DNA of 64,000 bases from Beverwykella pulmonaria (Eukaryota > Ascomycota > Dothideomycetes > Pleosporales > Melanommataceae), in NCBI GenBank assembly GCA_001599595.1, contig BCHH01000009.1, forward strand, positions 1,045,561 through 1,109,560, in the 5' to 3' direction. The notes under the pieces were generated by a model. It saw only the letters and a list, made by a program, of their open reading frames with translations. It was not told the DNA's origin and did no database searches. The translations under genes were made by a program, and so were the position numbers. Below are positions 1 to 10,820 of the stretch, one piece after another. How positions within the stretch are numbered: the first letter of the stretch is position 1; every line of letters starts with the position of its first letter.

Positions 1-152
1 CCGAACAATTAAAACGAAGGTTGAATAGGGACCTTAAATCAAAAATATTCCAAACGTCTATCTACAGAATCGAAAATATATATATATACAAACTCACGCA
101 CGCATATTCAAACAACATTTTCCCTTGTATCCTCCATTCCCCAATTCTAATC

Positions 153-1350
153 TCACAAGCCCGGAACATACTGCCTCGCAGCCCTCCTTACACTCTGTGC
201 GCCAACGCACTGGTAGTAATAGTCGTTCTGCTTCTGGCACGTAGCGCCTGCAGCACATGTCGTCGCCCCCTTGTGATTTATTCCACCGCATTGCCCGTAC
301 AGAGCAACTATACCAACACTCGTGCTGGTAGGTGCTGGCACAGTCATAGAAATACTTGGGAGGAGGGTCGGCGCTGCGGTGTCCTTTCTCGAAGATGCTG
401 CGACCAGAGTTGCAAGTGTAGTGGGCACGACCAACGTTGAGAGAGCTGCAGTGGGCACCGTAGTATTTGCAGATTGCATCAAGCTCATGGTTGAGATTGC
501 GAGAACGACAGAGCTAGATGTGTCTGCAACTACAGCGCTGCTTGTCGTAACAGCTACAGTGGTTGAAGATGCGACAACGAGAGCACTCGAAGCGACAGGG
601 ACAGTTCCAGCGCCTCCACACGAAGCCACGGCGCCGCCTGGTGCGGTATAGTTCGTAGGATTAAAGCCGTTATACACGTTGGGAATGTAGATATTTGCAT
701 CTTCGGCGTTGTACGCGCCCGGGATGGCAATGGTAGGGGTACAGGAGCCGGAGCCAGTCCCACTGATTTTTAGCTGCGCACAACCGATGTAGAATTGGGC
801 TCCGCCTATCGTTTGTGCGCCGTGAAGGGCGAGCATTTCGGAGCGAAGCTAGTGATATGTGAATGAGATTCTTGCATGAAGAATGGGGCATGAGGCTTAC
901 GAGGTACTCGCCAGTGGCGAGGCCGGTTGGAAGAGAAAAAGTGTAGTTTCCACCCGCAGCCATCAGCACTTCGTTTGCCCACTTTCCGTCAACGTAGTCC
1001 AATTCATCGATCTTGAACCATCCCGCGCCGATACCCGATTCCTGTGCGGCATCGCCGACAGGACCAAACAGAAAATGTGTGATTGGGCCAGGATGTCCAG
1101 ACGTATCCCAGCCAACGGTAATCTTATCACCTTCAGCAGCAGCAATCGTCTCAACGCCTGACGGAACAGTGCTACCATCGACGTTGCACGCCATGTCGTT
1201 GCTAGTGACATCTGTCACGGGGCTGTTGCTGGGAGGCATTCGAAGTCCGATTTGGTAGCCAGGCGATACATCGTTGATCCATATTTGGTGGAGGTTTTGG
1301 TGAGCGGATGCTACAGCGAGGAGAGAGAGAACTGTGAGTGAATGAAACAT
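153..1350 (-). CDS. Secreted AA9 lytic polysaccharide monooxygenase with C-terminal CBM1
   Basis: Copper enzyme that oxidatively cleaves cellulose outside the cell. Two exons (901-1350 and 153-848) around a 52-bp intron give 381 residues in a clean frame. The signal peptide ends ASA, so the mature protein starts with His17, the first copper ligand. His86 in SGHPGP is the second brace histidine. His159 in LALH, Gln168 and Tyr170 in AQFY complete the conserved copper site. A Ser/Thr/Val-rich linker (about 245-320) leads to a CBM1 with the YGQCGG start, four cysteines and a YYY aromatic strip, so the enzyme should bind crystalline cellulose. A TATA box lies about 100 bp upstream. The neighbour on the other strand is a broken AA8 haem-domain gene, a plausible former electron donor. 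Family assignment is strong; regioselectivity cannot be read from sequence. Confidence 0.95.
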
Positions 1351-2699
1351 AGTGTTTCTGGTTGAAGAGAGTTGATGCAGTTGAATTCGAGATATATAGA
1401 CAATGAATGTAGTGAGGAACACCAGGTTCAAGATTGGATGAATGAAAATTTATAAAAGAAGGTAGAGTCAGCTAAGGACTGTAACAAACATAAACGGCAG
1501 TACGGGAGAGAGAGGATGAGGCGATATCGACTCTATTTGAAGGTGTCGCAACCATCTCCTTCGCTCCCTGCATTTCCCGGCTATCCACTTGTTTGCACTC
1601 AAACGAGGCTAGCGGACGATCATGTCTTTGACTTCAAACTAAATCTCTTCCTTCCACAATATTCCAACACCTACAAGCCGGAAAAAAATTCTGGGTCCAT
1701 CAACTCCTAGAGTTAAAAGCGTTCTGTATCTTTTCTATACAAACCATCTCTTCATCTTCGATGGGGAAGAAATTACTGTACCAAATGCCGTGCCTGGCAG
1801 TCTTGAGCTTCCGCTTCGTTTAAATCCGAGCCTAGGCGCTGAGTTAAGGACAGAAAACGTGGTCAGGGGCACTTAGACTGAATCGGGCAAGATGGCGTGT
1901 ATCTATTGGATATTCGTGAGGTTCATGTTTCGCTGAAACAATGACGGTGGTCAAAGCTCACGGAATAATATACTTCAGGAGTCTTGGCTATGACCACCCC
2001 ACTCATGCCCGGCTACCGGGTTTCATGCCAAGAGATATTCCTATCATCACAATCCTCAGACGTCGCTAACATGACATCTTCTATCTTAAACAAAAATACC
2101 ATTCCACTAATGCGTCTCGAAGCGCTCGCGTGCTCAGTTACCTCACTAAATGTCTTCAAACACGGTGTGTCTGATCATCCGAGGCTCCAACACGCCTGGA
2201 AACAATCTCCGCAATGCCTTGAAGCCACCGCAGCATGGCCTCTGTATTGGATTTTTTCACTTGTTTGAAGCGACGAACCAAGAAATTTCATTATTCTTAG
2301 TAGGATATTTGACCCTTTCTACATATCTGATCTCCTAGAAGGCTGCTGTAATGAGCAGTTTTAGCCGAGTAGTTGTGGTCTCTTATTAACAGTAAGAGCA
2401 TATCACTTGAGCACTGAGGATTGACATTTAGCCTCTAGTAATTACATTCGACCTTATCCGTTGGCACACTCATAACTTGGAATCACTGGTCTTGTATCAC
2501 TTCCTGTTAACTTGCTAGGGGGAAATTAGAATGGTTGCGTCCATGTAATAAGCTCATATGTTTATATATAACAGCAGCTTCGCTTCTCTATATTCTTTAT
2601 AGGGCGTTTCCATTAGGCATCTCTTGCAGATTTGCTCAATTTTTGCATCATACACTCACGAGGATTTCGTCACTTTATATCCTTCAAATCCCAATAACT
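1351..2699. other. Intergenic region between AA9 and AA8 pseudogene
   Basis: AT-rich, with only short frames lacking recognisable domains. It probably holds the AA9 promoter and the promoter remnant of the decayed AA8 gene. I see no other gene. Confidence 0.5.
1449..1454 (-). promoter_or_regulatory. TATA box of the AA9 gene
   Basis: TATAAA on the minus strand about 100 bp upstream of the AA9 start codon. Position and sequence fit a core promoter element; not tested. Confidence 0.5.
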
Positions 2700-3828
2700 A
2701 TGTCACTCTCCCCCCTCAAGAACCCCTCCCACGGCTGCCGTTGCTCCGCCTAACATTCACACTCCAAGCCATCATCTCGCAGCTCAGCCCTTCCGTTCAT
2801 ACTGCTGTTCCTTCTCCTCTCCTGTACCTCAATATCCACTCAAAAACCGCACCATTTACCGGCCCCCTAACCGGAATATAGCTTCGACATTTCTTCGGCG
2901 CAAAAACTCAATTCGCCTTCGGCATTGCCCTCCGCGAGAACCCCTCGACCGACTTCATAGGCCAAATCTCAGCCCCCATTCTTAACGGAGCAGGTTGGGT
3001 TGGCATCTCACTGCAAGACAACATGAAAGGTCCTCTTCTTCTCACCGCATGTCCCAACCGCAATGAAGTCGTTAGCTCGTTCCGTGTAGTTAAGAACAAA
3101 GACGACAGTCTGCCAGTCGTGACGGGGCATTTCCATGTGGTGCTTATACCTAGCGGTACGGTGGTGAATGGGAGCTTCATGACCTTCACATTTTTCTGTG
3201 TCGGCCGGTGGGTCCATGATGAGCCACCTCGATGTTTGTTCATATGGCTCACTTCCATGTTTGTTATGGCTACCTTGGCAGGCTCCTGCCGTGCCTAGTA
3301 AGACTCTAGATATTTCTTCAGTCGTTCCTTCGTAGAATCAATACATCAACTTCCTCTCTATCTACTTCGTCACATCACGGAACTCTGCAAGAATTGTATT
3401 GGGGATGCGAGGACGGGGTTTACGGCCGCTGATACGGTGAGGGAGGTGGGGATGGGGTGGGGTGGGCGCTTGCAAGCCGTGCGGTCAGCGATACGACGGA
3501 TCCAGCTACAATATTGCCATTCCATAACAGTGGTATTTTATCCTTGCGCGAGCGGGAAGTGCATAGTTTCTGACAAATTTTCCAGGCTTCCATGATTTCA
3601 CGGCGATGCTAGAAGTCCGCTATTTAGGGAGTGGGCGCTATTAGCTGGGGCGGCAGGCACAGCGCAAATGGGTCGACCACGCCGATTCCTGTTCTGCCAC
3701 CTGGGATAAGCACTGGTGGTGATGCGGCGGGAGGTGATGATAGTGGCGATGAAGGGGATGATGACGAGGGTGAAGATGATGATGAAGTACGGCCAGAGAG
3801 CTCGTTTAGCCCTGTCTTTCTCTTATGA
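2700..3828 (+). pseudogene. Broken AA8 (cellobiose-dehydrogenase-type cytochrome) domain protein
   Basis: Conceptual pieces read like an AA8/CDH cytochrome domain: FAFGIALRENPSTDFIGQ then GAGWVGISL (about 2900-3020), a Met at 3023-3025 in the place of the axial haem Met, VVSSFR, a CKNC pair at 3386-3397, TDPATILPFHNSG (about 3490-3532) with a His at 3523-3525 in the place of the haem His, then FHDFTAMLE. A canonical 53-bp intron (3533-3585, CTGAC branch, CCAG end) still joins HNSG to FHDF. Lesions include an in-frame TAG at 2879-2881, lost continuity at about 3230-3370, a shift near 3460 and another near 3615. An acidic Gly/Asp/Glu tail reads from about 3673 to 3828 in another frame. No intact start or signal peptide was found. 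Some gaps could be unrecognised introns, but the stop and the last shift look like real damage. Confidence 0.72.
3533..3585 (+). other. Surviving intron inside the AA8 pseudogene
   Basis: GTATTT donor, CTGAC branch-like site and TTTCCAG acceptor; removing these 53 bp joins two pieces of AA8 homology in frame. Confidence 0.6.
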
Positions 3829-4113
3829 CATCTCTTTGGGGACTTCAATAGCGATGCGCACAATCCGTATTCACTCATCTTCCAAGTCAGCCTTCTTTAC
3901 AGGTCCTCTCAACCAAATTCCATCCTATGACCTGTATTTTCAATGTGTCCAATGTGTTCTAAGCCCCCAACTACTGAAATCGCCGGGTTTGGGGACATCT
4001 AACACGTCAATTTCTACACGATGAGTTGATTGTTCTCAGGCTTATAGAGTGCCGCACCGCCGTGCGATAAATTTTCCTAATACATTCAATGCACCGTTTG
4101 AAGTACATTTCTC

Positions 4114-4872
4114 TCATGAAAGCCACGGAGCTTTATCCACCCCTTCAACATAGTCATGCCCAATTGGCCGCCACATCAGCCATCCACTCAAATCATCATC
4201 CTGCAACTCCTTCCATCTTGGACTCGGATTCGGAACATCTACATCTGGGGGAATGATCTCGATTGCTCCAAGACCACACTTCTCATATGCGCCTCGAGCA
4301 GAATGCAAGGAGCTCACAACCGTCTCGATGCCCAGCTCGTCAGCTTTCTCAGTGCCCCATCGAATGAGCATTCTTCCTGCACCACGCTTTCGGTGCGCCT
4401 GATCGACGACGAGGGAAAGTAGATCTGACCAACACTAATCAATTCTCACTCATTCATGGTATATTGAGTACTCACCCATATGTGGCCTTGTTACTCTCTT
4501 CCCAAGGAATCCCCACAGCCCATTTATGAATCTCTCCGCAAACTCTCTTTCCACTGACCCTTCTGGATGCCAGTGTGCGACCGTTGGCTTGCCTAATGGA
4601 TCCGGCTTGTCATTCACCTCCCACGTGGCAGTTCCAATCACGTCTTCGGTGTCAGTGTCCACGACCATCAAATAGAAGATCTTCGGATTGTGCTTATTCC
4701 AGGCTTGGATGAACCGCTTCTTCTTGTCTTCGATGGCTTCTTCGCGAGTCGCGAAGTAGGGGCGGAAGTGTTTGAGCTGTGGGTTGTAAGGGAATTGCCA
4801 TGCATCGTAATCCATAGGGACGATTTTGCCAATGTCTTGCTCGGAAGAGACTTCCCGGATGACGAGAGGCAT
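4114..4872 (-). CDS. GNAT-family N-acetyltransferase
   Basis: Likely transfers an acetyl group from acetyl-CoA to a small molecule or protein; the substrate cannot be told. Two exons, 4476-4872 and 4114-4424, around a 51-bp intron give 235 residues. The N-terminal half (MPLVIREVSSEQD, then FYLMVVDTDTEDVIGTATWEV) has the beta-strand pattern seen in fungal GNATs. Splicing restores LLSLVVDQAHRKRGAGRML, whose RKRGAG is the acetyl-CoA pyrophosphate-binding loop. It is followed by a helix (RWGTEKADELG) and the S-L-HSARGAYEKCGL stretch typical of the GNAT C-terminal half. No signal peptide is seen, so it is probably cytosolic. Start chosen at the only ATG that opens the fold correctly. Confidence 0.9.
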
Positions 4873-4892
4873 AGCGTTTGTGGTAAATGAGT

Positions 4893-5596
4893 TTAAAATG
4901 TTTGTAGAGAGGCTATACTATTTGAACTTTTGCAATATTATGAAGGTAAGGCTGAGCACGAAGCAATCACTGGAATCAGAACGGACCAGGAGGTTTTGTT
5001 AACAGTTGGCCTTATCTTATATGAGTATGATCCTCCATGCTTGTGAACTAAAAGAACCGAGGCGCACAACCCCGCAATCCTTTACAAATCCTACGCGCCG
5101 CAACCGCAAGAAATAATTACGAGTAAGAAATTGGCGGAACTAAGGCCAAGTATTACGCGCCGCATCCGTAAGGAACGGCTAGGAGGAAAAGGAACAACGG
5201 TTCAAGAACGGAATACGAGGTAGGGTGGATCTAGGGAGAAATATCGACAGGCAATGCTAGCAAGAGGTGAAAGGATCACGCGAGCAAGACAAAGCCCCGC
5301 TATATCTGACATGCGTAGTTTTCCTGCTCTATAAAATATTGCTAAGGATCGCTAAAAAGACACTAAATCTTTCATAAGTCTAAGAAAAAGAGCGCAAAAC
5401 TCAAAGTTGATAGACTCAAAGAAATATTTCCAACTTTTACATGGTGTATTAATATAAAATGGCAATAAGAACACAAAAGACCAACAAAACATGAAAATGA
5501 GACAACACGAAGCCCAGAGGTAAATAACTCGACAATTCCGGTTTCCTTCCCACCGCCATTCTCCTTACCCCTCTCCCTTTCTGCTTACACTCCCGG
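4893..5596. other. Intergenic, AT-rich, with an imperfect direct repeat
   Basis: No gene recognised. It contains two related copies of a roughly 22-bp GC-rich word (see the repeat entry) in otherwise AT-rich DNA, which could be a remnant of a mobile element, but no ORF or terminal repeats support that. Confidence 0.4.
5092..5175. repeat. Imperfect direct repeat pair
   Basis: TACGCGCCGCAACCGCAAG at about 5092 recurs as TACGCGCCGCATCCGTAAG at about 5154, spaced about 62 bp. Purpose unknown. Confidence 0.55.
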
Positions 5597-7380
5597 TTAT
5601 TGGCCTGGCACTTGAGGGACTTGTCCATTTTTTAAGCAACAATACTTGACCTGGGAATGGTTTGGCGTGCCTCCAGCAATGAATCTGCCCTGCCATAGGT
5701 TACTAATAGGCAGTATCCTAATCTTCTTCTTGTTGTCGCGGAAGAATTCAAGTCTAGTGGAAGGCCAGTTTGAGTTGAAGCAGTGTGGATCATTCTTGCC
5801 TACGCACTGCTCGGACCCTTTGTCCTTGATCTCTTTGTATTTGAAGGTAAATTTCATTCTGGCACTGAAGCATTTAACATTCTTTCCTCCAGGTTTGTAA
5901 ATCGTACAGATATCGCCGTTGAGCTCTCGGAGAAACATTCTGCTGGATGATGATAGGGGCACCAAAATTTTTCTGGTGAATTCTAACCCCACTTTTGCCT
6001 GGGTAGCGGTAGCAGACGTGGCTTTCGTGACTTTTATTTCATTGGTCTTGGTTTGTGTCTCTTTAACTTTATTTTCCTCCTTCGTCTTCGTATTCATAAC
6101 CGTCTGCGTAACTGTAACCTTTTGCTCTTTCGTCATAGACTTCTTTTAATATCATTAGCTGCTTCCGTCGCTTTCTTCATTTTGGTGATGAAATTGGTGG
6201 TCTCGATATTTTTAGTCTCCGTCTTGTGGCGAGTTCGGGTCACATAATTTGTTTTTGTCTTGGTCGCCTTTTTATGTCAGTCTCGGTGTATGTGAGCTGT
6301 CATTGCTTGAGTTGCCTGATGAGTGGTGGTAATGAAAGTGGTTTTAGTGATGTGGTCGATCTGCTTTCGATGCGAATTGCCTGACTTCTTTTTGCCGCGG
6401 TTAGCAAAAGGGTTCAAGGCGTGGAGACCGTTTGGGACTGCTTTTGAGCCGCCCTTTAGAAGGTGAGCTCCACCATTCAGTATCTTCGCCCCAGTATTAG
6501 CGGTAACTTTGTCTCCTACAATTACAGCCTGGGATGTGGCGTTATAGAGTCCATCGACGACGGCCTGGATGCTGTAGTTCACATCCTTCGCTGCGTTTGC
6601 TATATCATCCGCAAGGTTATTAATCTGGAAGAATTAGCCGGTACGAGCTCGGAAACCTTTTTAAGGGTTTTCTGATGCGGAACAATGGTCATTTGGCGAC
6701 TGCGTTGTTCTAGGAGGGATCCAGTCAGAGCAGCTTATAAGCTGATTGACCTTGGATCAGCTGGCTACATTTGGACAAGCCTAAACCGTTACAACCTTCA
6801 ACGTCAGTTCCTTCTTATACGCTAGAGGTTATACCAGTGATAGAACTAATCTGATTTACTACATTGATTGCAGATTGGATTGTAGCTTCTCCTCCAGTTT
6901 CGATAACCTCTGCGACTTGTGCAGCACTCTGAACGAGATGGAGTAAGGTGACCGATTCGGCCAATCCCAAGTTTTCAACACTATGGAGGGCGGAGGTGAC
7001 CTGATTAGCAAACTGGGCAGCCTGGGCTGCCGTTGGTTGCTCCGCTTGCAACCAAAGCATATGTTAGAAGATCCAGAAGCCTTTGTTCGAGTTCTACTTT
7101 GACCTTCATAGACAAAACCCCATCTTTGAGCCAATCCTTGAAATGATCAAGGTAACCGCAAATGTTCTCTCCAAAGGTGACAACAGTACCAACTACGACG
7201 ATGTTACCCATCATTGATCCAACCATACCTTGCCGAACTAGCTCAGGTCTGCCTTCAGCAAGCCCTCTTATCCTTGATTAATTCACCTAAAAGTTGACCT
7301 GTCTCGGCGCCTAATGCAGATCCAGCCCCAATGGTAGTGCGCCGTAGCGAAGAACTACTTTGCCCGAATCCACCTTAGGC
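5597..7380 (-). pseudogene. Decayed gene of unknown family (Ala/Gln helical part, Thr/Lys linker, Cys-bearing C-terminus)
   Basis: Reading down the minus strand, coding-like pieces follow one another in different frames: GAGSALGAETGQLLGELI near 7330-7280, a stretch from about 7226 to 7060 ending in EQRLLDLLTYALVA, an Ala/Gln/Val-rich helical stretch 7050-6815, another (LADDIANAAKDVNYS onward) from about 6610 to 6277, a Thr/Lys-rich low-complexity linker across 6277-6000, and a C-terminal part with five cysteines ending at 5597. The frame breaks near 7240, near 7055, at a TGA at 6277-6279 beside an A-run, and near 6135. Composition stays consistent across each break, which suggests one ancestral protein. 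I do not recognise the family. Unpredicted introns could explain some breaks, but no good donor/acceptor pairs fit the two in the linker. Confidence 0.5.
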
Positions 7381-7977
7381 ACCGGTTGAAGGCTTGAATG
7401 CATGGTGCAGGTAAAGGGTCTTATTTTCTCTGTCAGCTGCTTACTTCATCATCACTTAACGCAGCATATATATGAGCATCCGAACACCACGCCCACCGAT
7501 CATGAATCAAGAGACGAACTATCATCACTGGGGAATCACCAGAGAATGAATCGAATGCACCGGCAATCCCAACGAGATCACGAATATTTCTTCTGTCTTC
7601 ATATCTTTCTTTCATTCGTTTGGTAGCCAGATACAACGAAATTGAAACAGTCTACTGCCAAACCTCACCTTGATTCTCCCTCCCTCAGTGCATTGCTGTT
7701 TCGGGCATCGCATGGCTGCGAGTCGCCTTTCACCCTTGTGATTTTTCTATATCACACCCTTTCCTCCACCACAATATGTCCCATGAGAAGTGGCAAGTTG
7801 CAGTATTCTCTGGCTAGCATTTCCAATTACGTGACATAACAGTACTAAAATTTCCAATCAGCCACTCCTTCCAATCTATATCAATTCTCTTGTGTCATAT
7901 TCTCTGAAGGGAAATCTCCGAATTCACGCCTCATAAGTTCCACTTCCCCAACTCTAGCCAAATCCTCCACCGCCAAA
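7381..7977. other. Intergenic, no gene recognised
   Basis: Short frames only on either strand. This is 3' flank of the transporter gene and upstream flank of the decayed gene. Confidence 0.5.
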
Positions 7978-9863
7978 TTAAACCACTTCCCTCTTCGGCT
8001 GTTTTTCTCTAGAACTATCCTGGATTTCCAAATTTTCCACATGCAGTCCATTATTCATTTTTGGTTCTTGCACAATCAACTCCTTCCCTGTAGCCTGGGC
8101 AGCCATGCCCTCCACTCCCTCACAAACATGGCCTTTGAATTTTCGTGCAGGCAATTTAGCCTCAAACATTTCATGAATCTCTTCTAGCGTGCGATCGCGT
8201 GTCTCTGGCAGGAGAAAAAATGTGAAGACAACCATGATGATGTTGGACACAAACCAAATATACCCGTACTGAGCGTTCCAACCGAGTGCCGCAGGATTAA
8301 TAAAGAATGGTGCAGTAAAAGTACCTAGCCACGTGAGAGCAAAGTTCAACGCTGATGCTATGCCGAACACATAGCCACGGTGTTGGTTGTTCGGGTATTC
8401 TCCACCTATAAGCCACGCGTATGGACCTGGAAACGGGAGTTAGCATTGATATTGGGAGAAAGCGCAGACAAGATCTCACCCATAGTGGTATAAGCAAATT
8501 TGAAAAGTGCGACAGAAGCCACAACTGCATTCGCAGCAGCATGCGATTCTGGTGCCACAGTCCAAGCTACGGCCGGCATGAGTTGGAAGAGCCCGCAGCC
8601 TAAACAGCCCCATAGCATGATTGCGCGACGATCCACATGCCGAACGTAAATGAAGCTGAAGAGAACACCGATGATGCCGCAGCAAGTAGTCAGGATTGAA
8701 TATGCAAATGGGTCACTGACGTTGGCCTTTTCAAGATAGTAAGTGGTATAATAAACAATCCATGAAGATCCTTTCGAAACCAATCAGCATGAGCGAAACC
8801 CGAATCAAAGAGTGCAGGACTGACCTGTACCGGCATGAAAACAAATGACAGAGATTGATAGCAGTGTGCGCCTCAGATTCGAGCCTCGCCATATGTCCAT
8901 GAACACTGTCTTGCTTCCCTCCATTTGGCTACGGGTGCTATCTCGGATTTCCAAAAATTCTGCCTAGTTTCGAAAATTAACACGGATACCACCGCGACCA
9001 ATACCGAAGCCGTTGCTTAAAGTTCGGCCTACCTGGATTTCCGATTCATCAATATCCGCGTTTCTAAGCCGACGCAATGAAGCCTCAGCCTCCCCTTCTT
9101 TTTTCTGCACCATCAGCCAGCGCGGAGTCTCTGGCAAGAAGAAAAGCAGAACGGCTTGAATAGTTGGTGCAACATAGAATATCGAAAGTGGGATCTGGTA
9201 AGCGCGCTTGTCGGTCATCGTGTGGGTTGCATAGTCGACTGACGCTCCAACAACAGAACCGATTGATAGTTGAGTTTGGTATACTGCGAAAGCGATGCCG
9301 CGAAGATGGGCCTACAAAAAGGATCAGAGCGAAGAAACAAAATATAGAAAGGATTCACTCACCGGAGCAACTTCATGTACATATATTTGCGAGAAAGTGA
9401 GGAACCAACCAACAGACATACCTATTCAACCATCAGAGAAGAGCTTTCGGTCGATTTTGAGCAACACCATACCAAGCAGAAAGCGCGCGAAGTAAAGAAC
9501 GCCGATGCTCGTAGTTCCCATCATAATACCAGTCGCAATAAAATTGACAAATGCAGCAGTCCACATCCCCGCCCTCCTCCCAAATTTCTGGCTGAAAGGT
9601 CCAACCAGCATTGAGGAAACGAATGTGCCGACGGTCATAAGAGACGAAATTAGTTGCTGAACCGTTGGATCAATGTTCCATTTCTTATGCTTTTCGTCAT
9701 AGTATCCATAGACCTCCAAGAACCCGGGCATCGATAAAAAGCCACCGACCAAGGCATAGTCAAGTCCGTACTGAAAAGTTGCAATCGTGGCGACGGAGCA
9801 AATGGATAGGCACTTGATGTGACTTCGTATATCAAGTTTCAGGGGATTGGCAGAGATAACCAT
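7978..9863 (-). CDS. MFS sugar transporter (SP family)
   Basis: Plasma-membrane sugar:H+ symporter type. Six exons (9473-9863, 9363-9421, 9033-9311, 8825-8963, 8480-8770, 7978-8426) splice to 535 residues with every junction in phase. Family marks are GPFSQKFGRRAGMW after TM2, LPETPRW before the central loop, and the late PETRDRTLEEIHEMFEA, the standard end of sugar-porter TM12. About twelve hydrophobic segments can be seen. The start is the ATG giving MVISANPLKLD; the frame is open four codons further but with a TTG. A TATA-like element lies about 55 bp upstream. The overall look is of fungal hexose/disaccharide permeases; the substrate is not determinable. No partner sugar hydrolase lies next to it. 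Confidence 0.93.
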
Positions 9864-9915
9864 GATGACAAGCAATTTTTGAGATAGATTCGAGAAAAGA
9901 TGGGTCCGTTGCAGC

Positions 9916-9921
9916 TTTATA
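9916..9921 (-). promoter_or_regulatory. TATA-like element of the MFS transporter
   Basis: TATAAA on the minus strand about 55 bp upstream of the chosen ATG, consistent with a short leader. Confidence 0.4.
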
Positions 9922-10820
9922 GTCGCTGCCTGCTCAGTTATCGAGCCAACTTACTCGCACAGCGACGGAAGTAATGAATAGAAACAGTATTTGTCTCCGC
10001 ATTATGTGTTACGCTAAAACTGCACGGCAGTTGAACAGGGATGACGCCGAGCTTTTTTTCTGGTCTGCCAATATATTTCATAAAGCTTCAATGACAACAG
10101 CTGGATATTGTAGTCTGGTCTGAATTATGGTGCCAAAATGTCCATCACGCCCCAGAAGTACGTTCGAACTAGACTCACAAACCGGGGAGCAGCTGCTTCC
10201 AGTTGCGCTTTTAGAAAACATCCTTCTCGTGGCCCTTGGGGAGCATTCAGCGTTCCCACATCTGGTGAGGGGATCGGGTGAATTCAGCCAAAATAAGTTA
10301 GATTACTCTGCGGCCAAGGATTACCTGCAATCCTCCCCGCAACCTCCAAACATGTGGGGTTAGACATGTAGAACCAAAATCAAAGGTTCTTCTTTGAATA
10401 ATAAAGCGGTCGGTCGTAAAAGTAAAGTAGCTGGTGGTTTAGTACAAATTTCGCTAAGTGGAAAATATAGCACATGCACATGAACATAGTCGCACCTGCT
10501 AACCAACTTTAACTTGCTTGTAGAGACGCCTTGGTTCTTCCTTGATGAACGCCAACTCTAGGTATATACTTGTTGGAGTTTGTGGTAACATTATATGAAC
10601 GAAATAATAATGAGGGACTGAGTTGATTGAAAAGCTATGGAGATCAACGAGCATATATACAGCCATTGAAACTGGGTCGGGTACCAACACGCTTTTGAGG
10701 CACGTAGCTCCTGAATGTTCGCGCAGGCACATGTTTAAGTTATTTTCCTTTTATAAAATTGTATTCATTTCTCATTTTTTCTCACTGCTATCTTTCTTCA
10801 TATCTTTCTCCTACTCTCCT
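9922..10820. other. Intergenic, no convincing gene
   Basis: Holds the upstream flank of the transporter and the 3' flank of the PD40 protein gene. A 78-codon ATG frame at about 10127-10363 on the plus strand has no recognisable features. Confidence 0.45.

Noticed and set aside
807..890. Ser in LRSE of the AA9 protein as a lost copper-site histidine
   Set aside because: Spacing to the Gln and Tyr of AQFY shows the second-sphere histidine is His159 in LALH, which is present.
3860..3930. FTGPL segment resembling one upstream of the AA8 homology
   Set aside because: Too short to show a second AA8 copy; likely chance.
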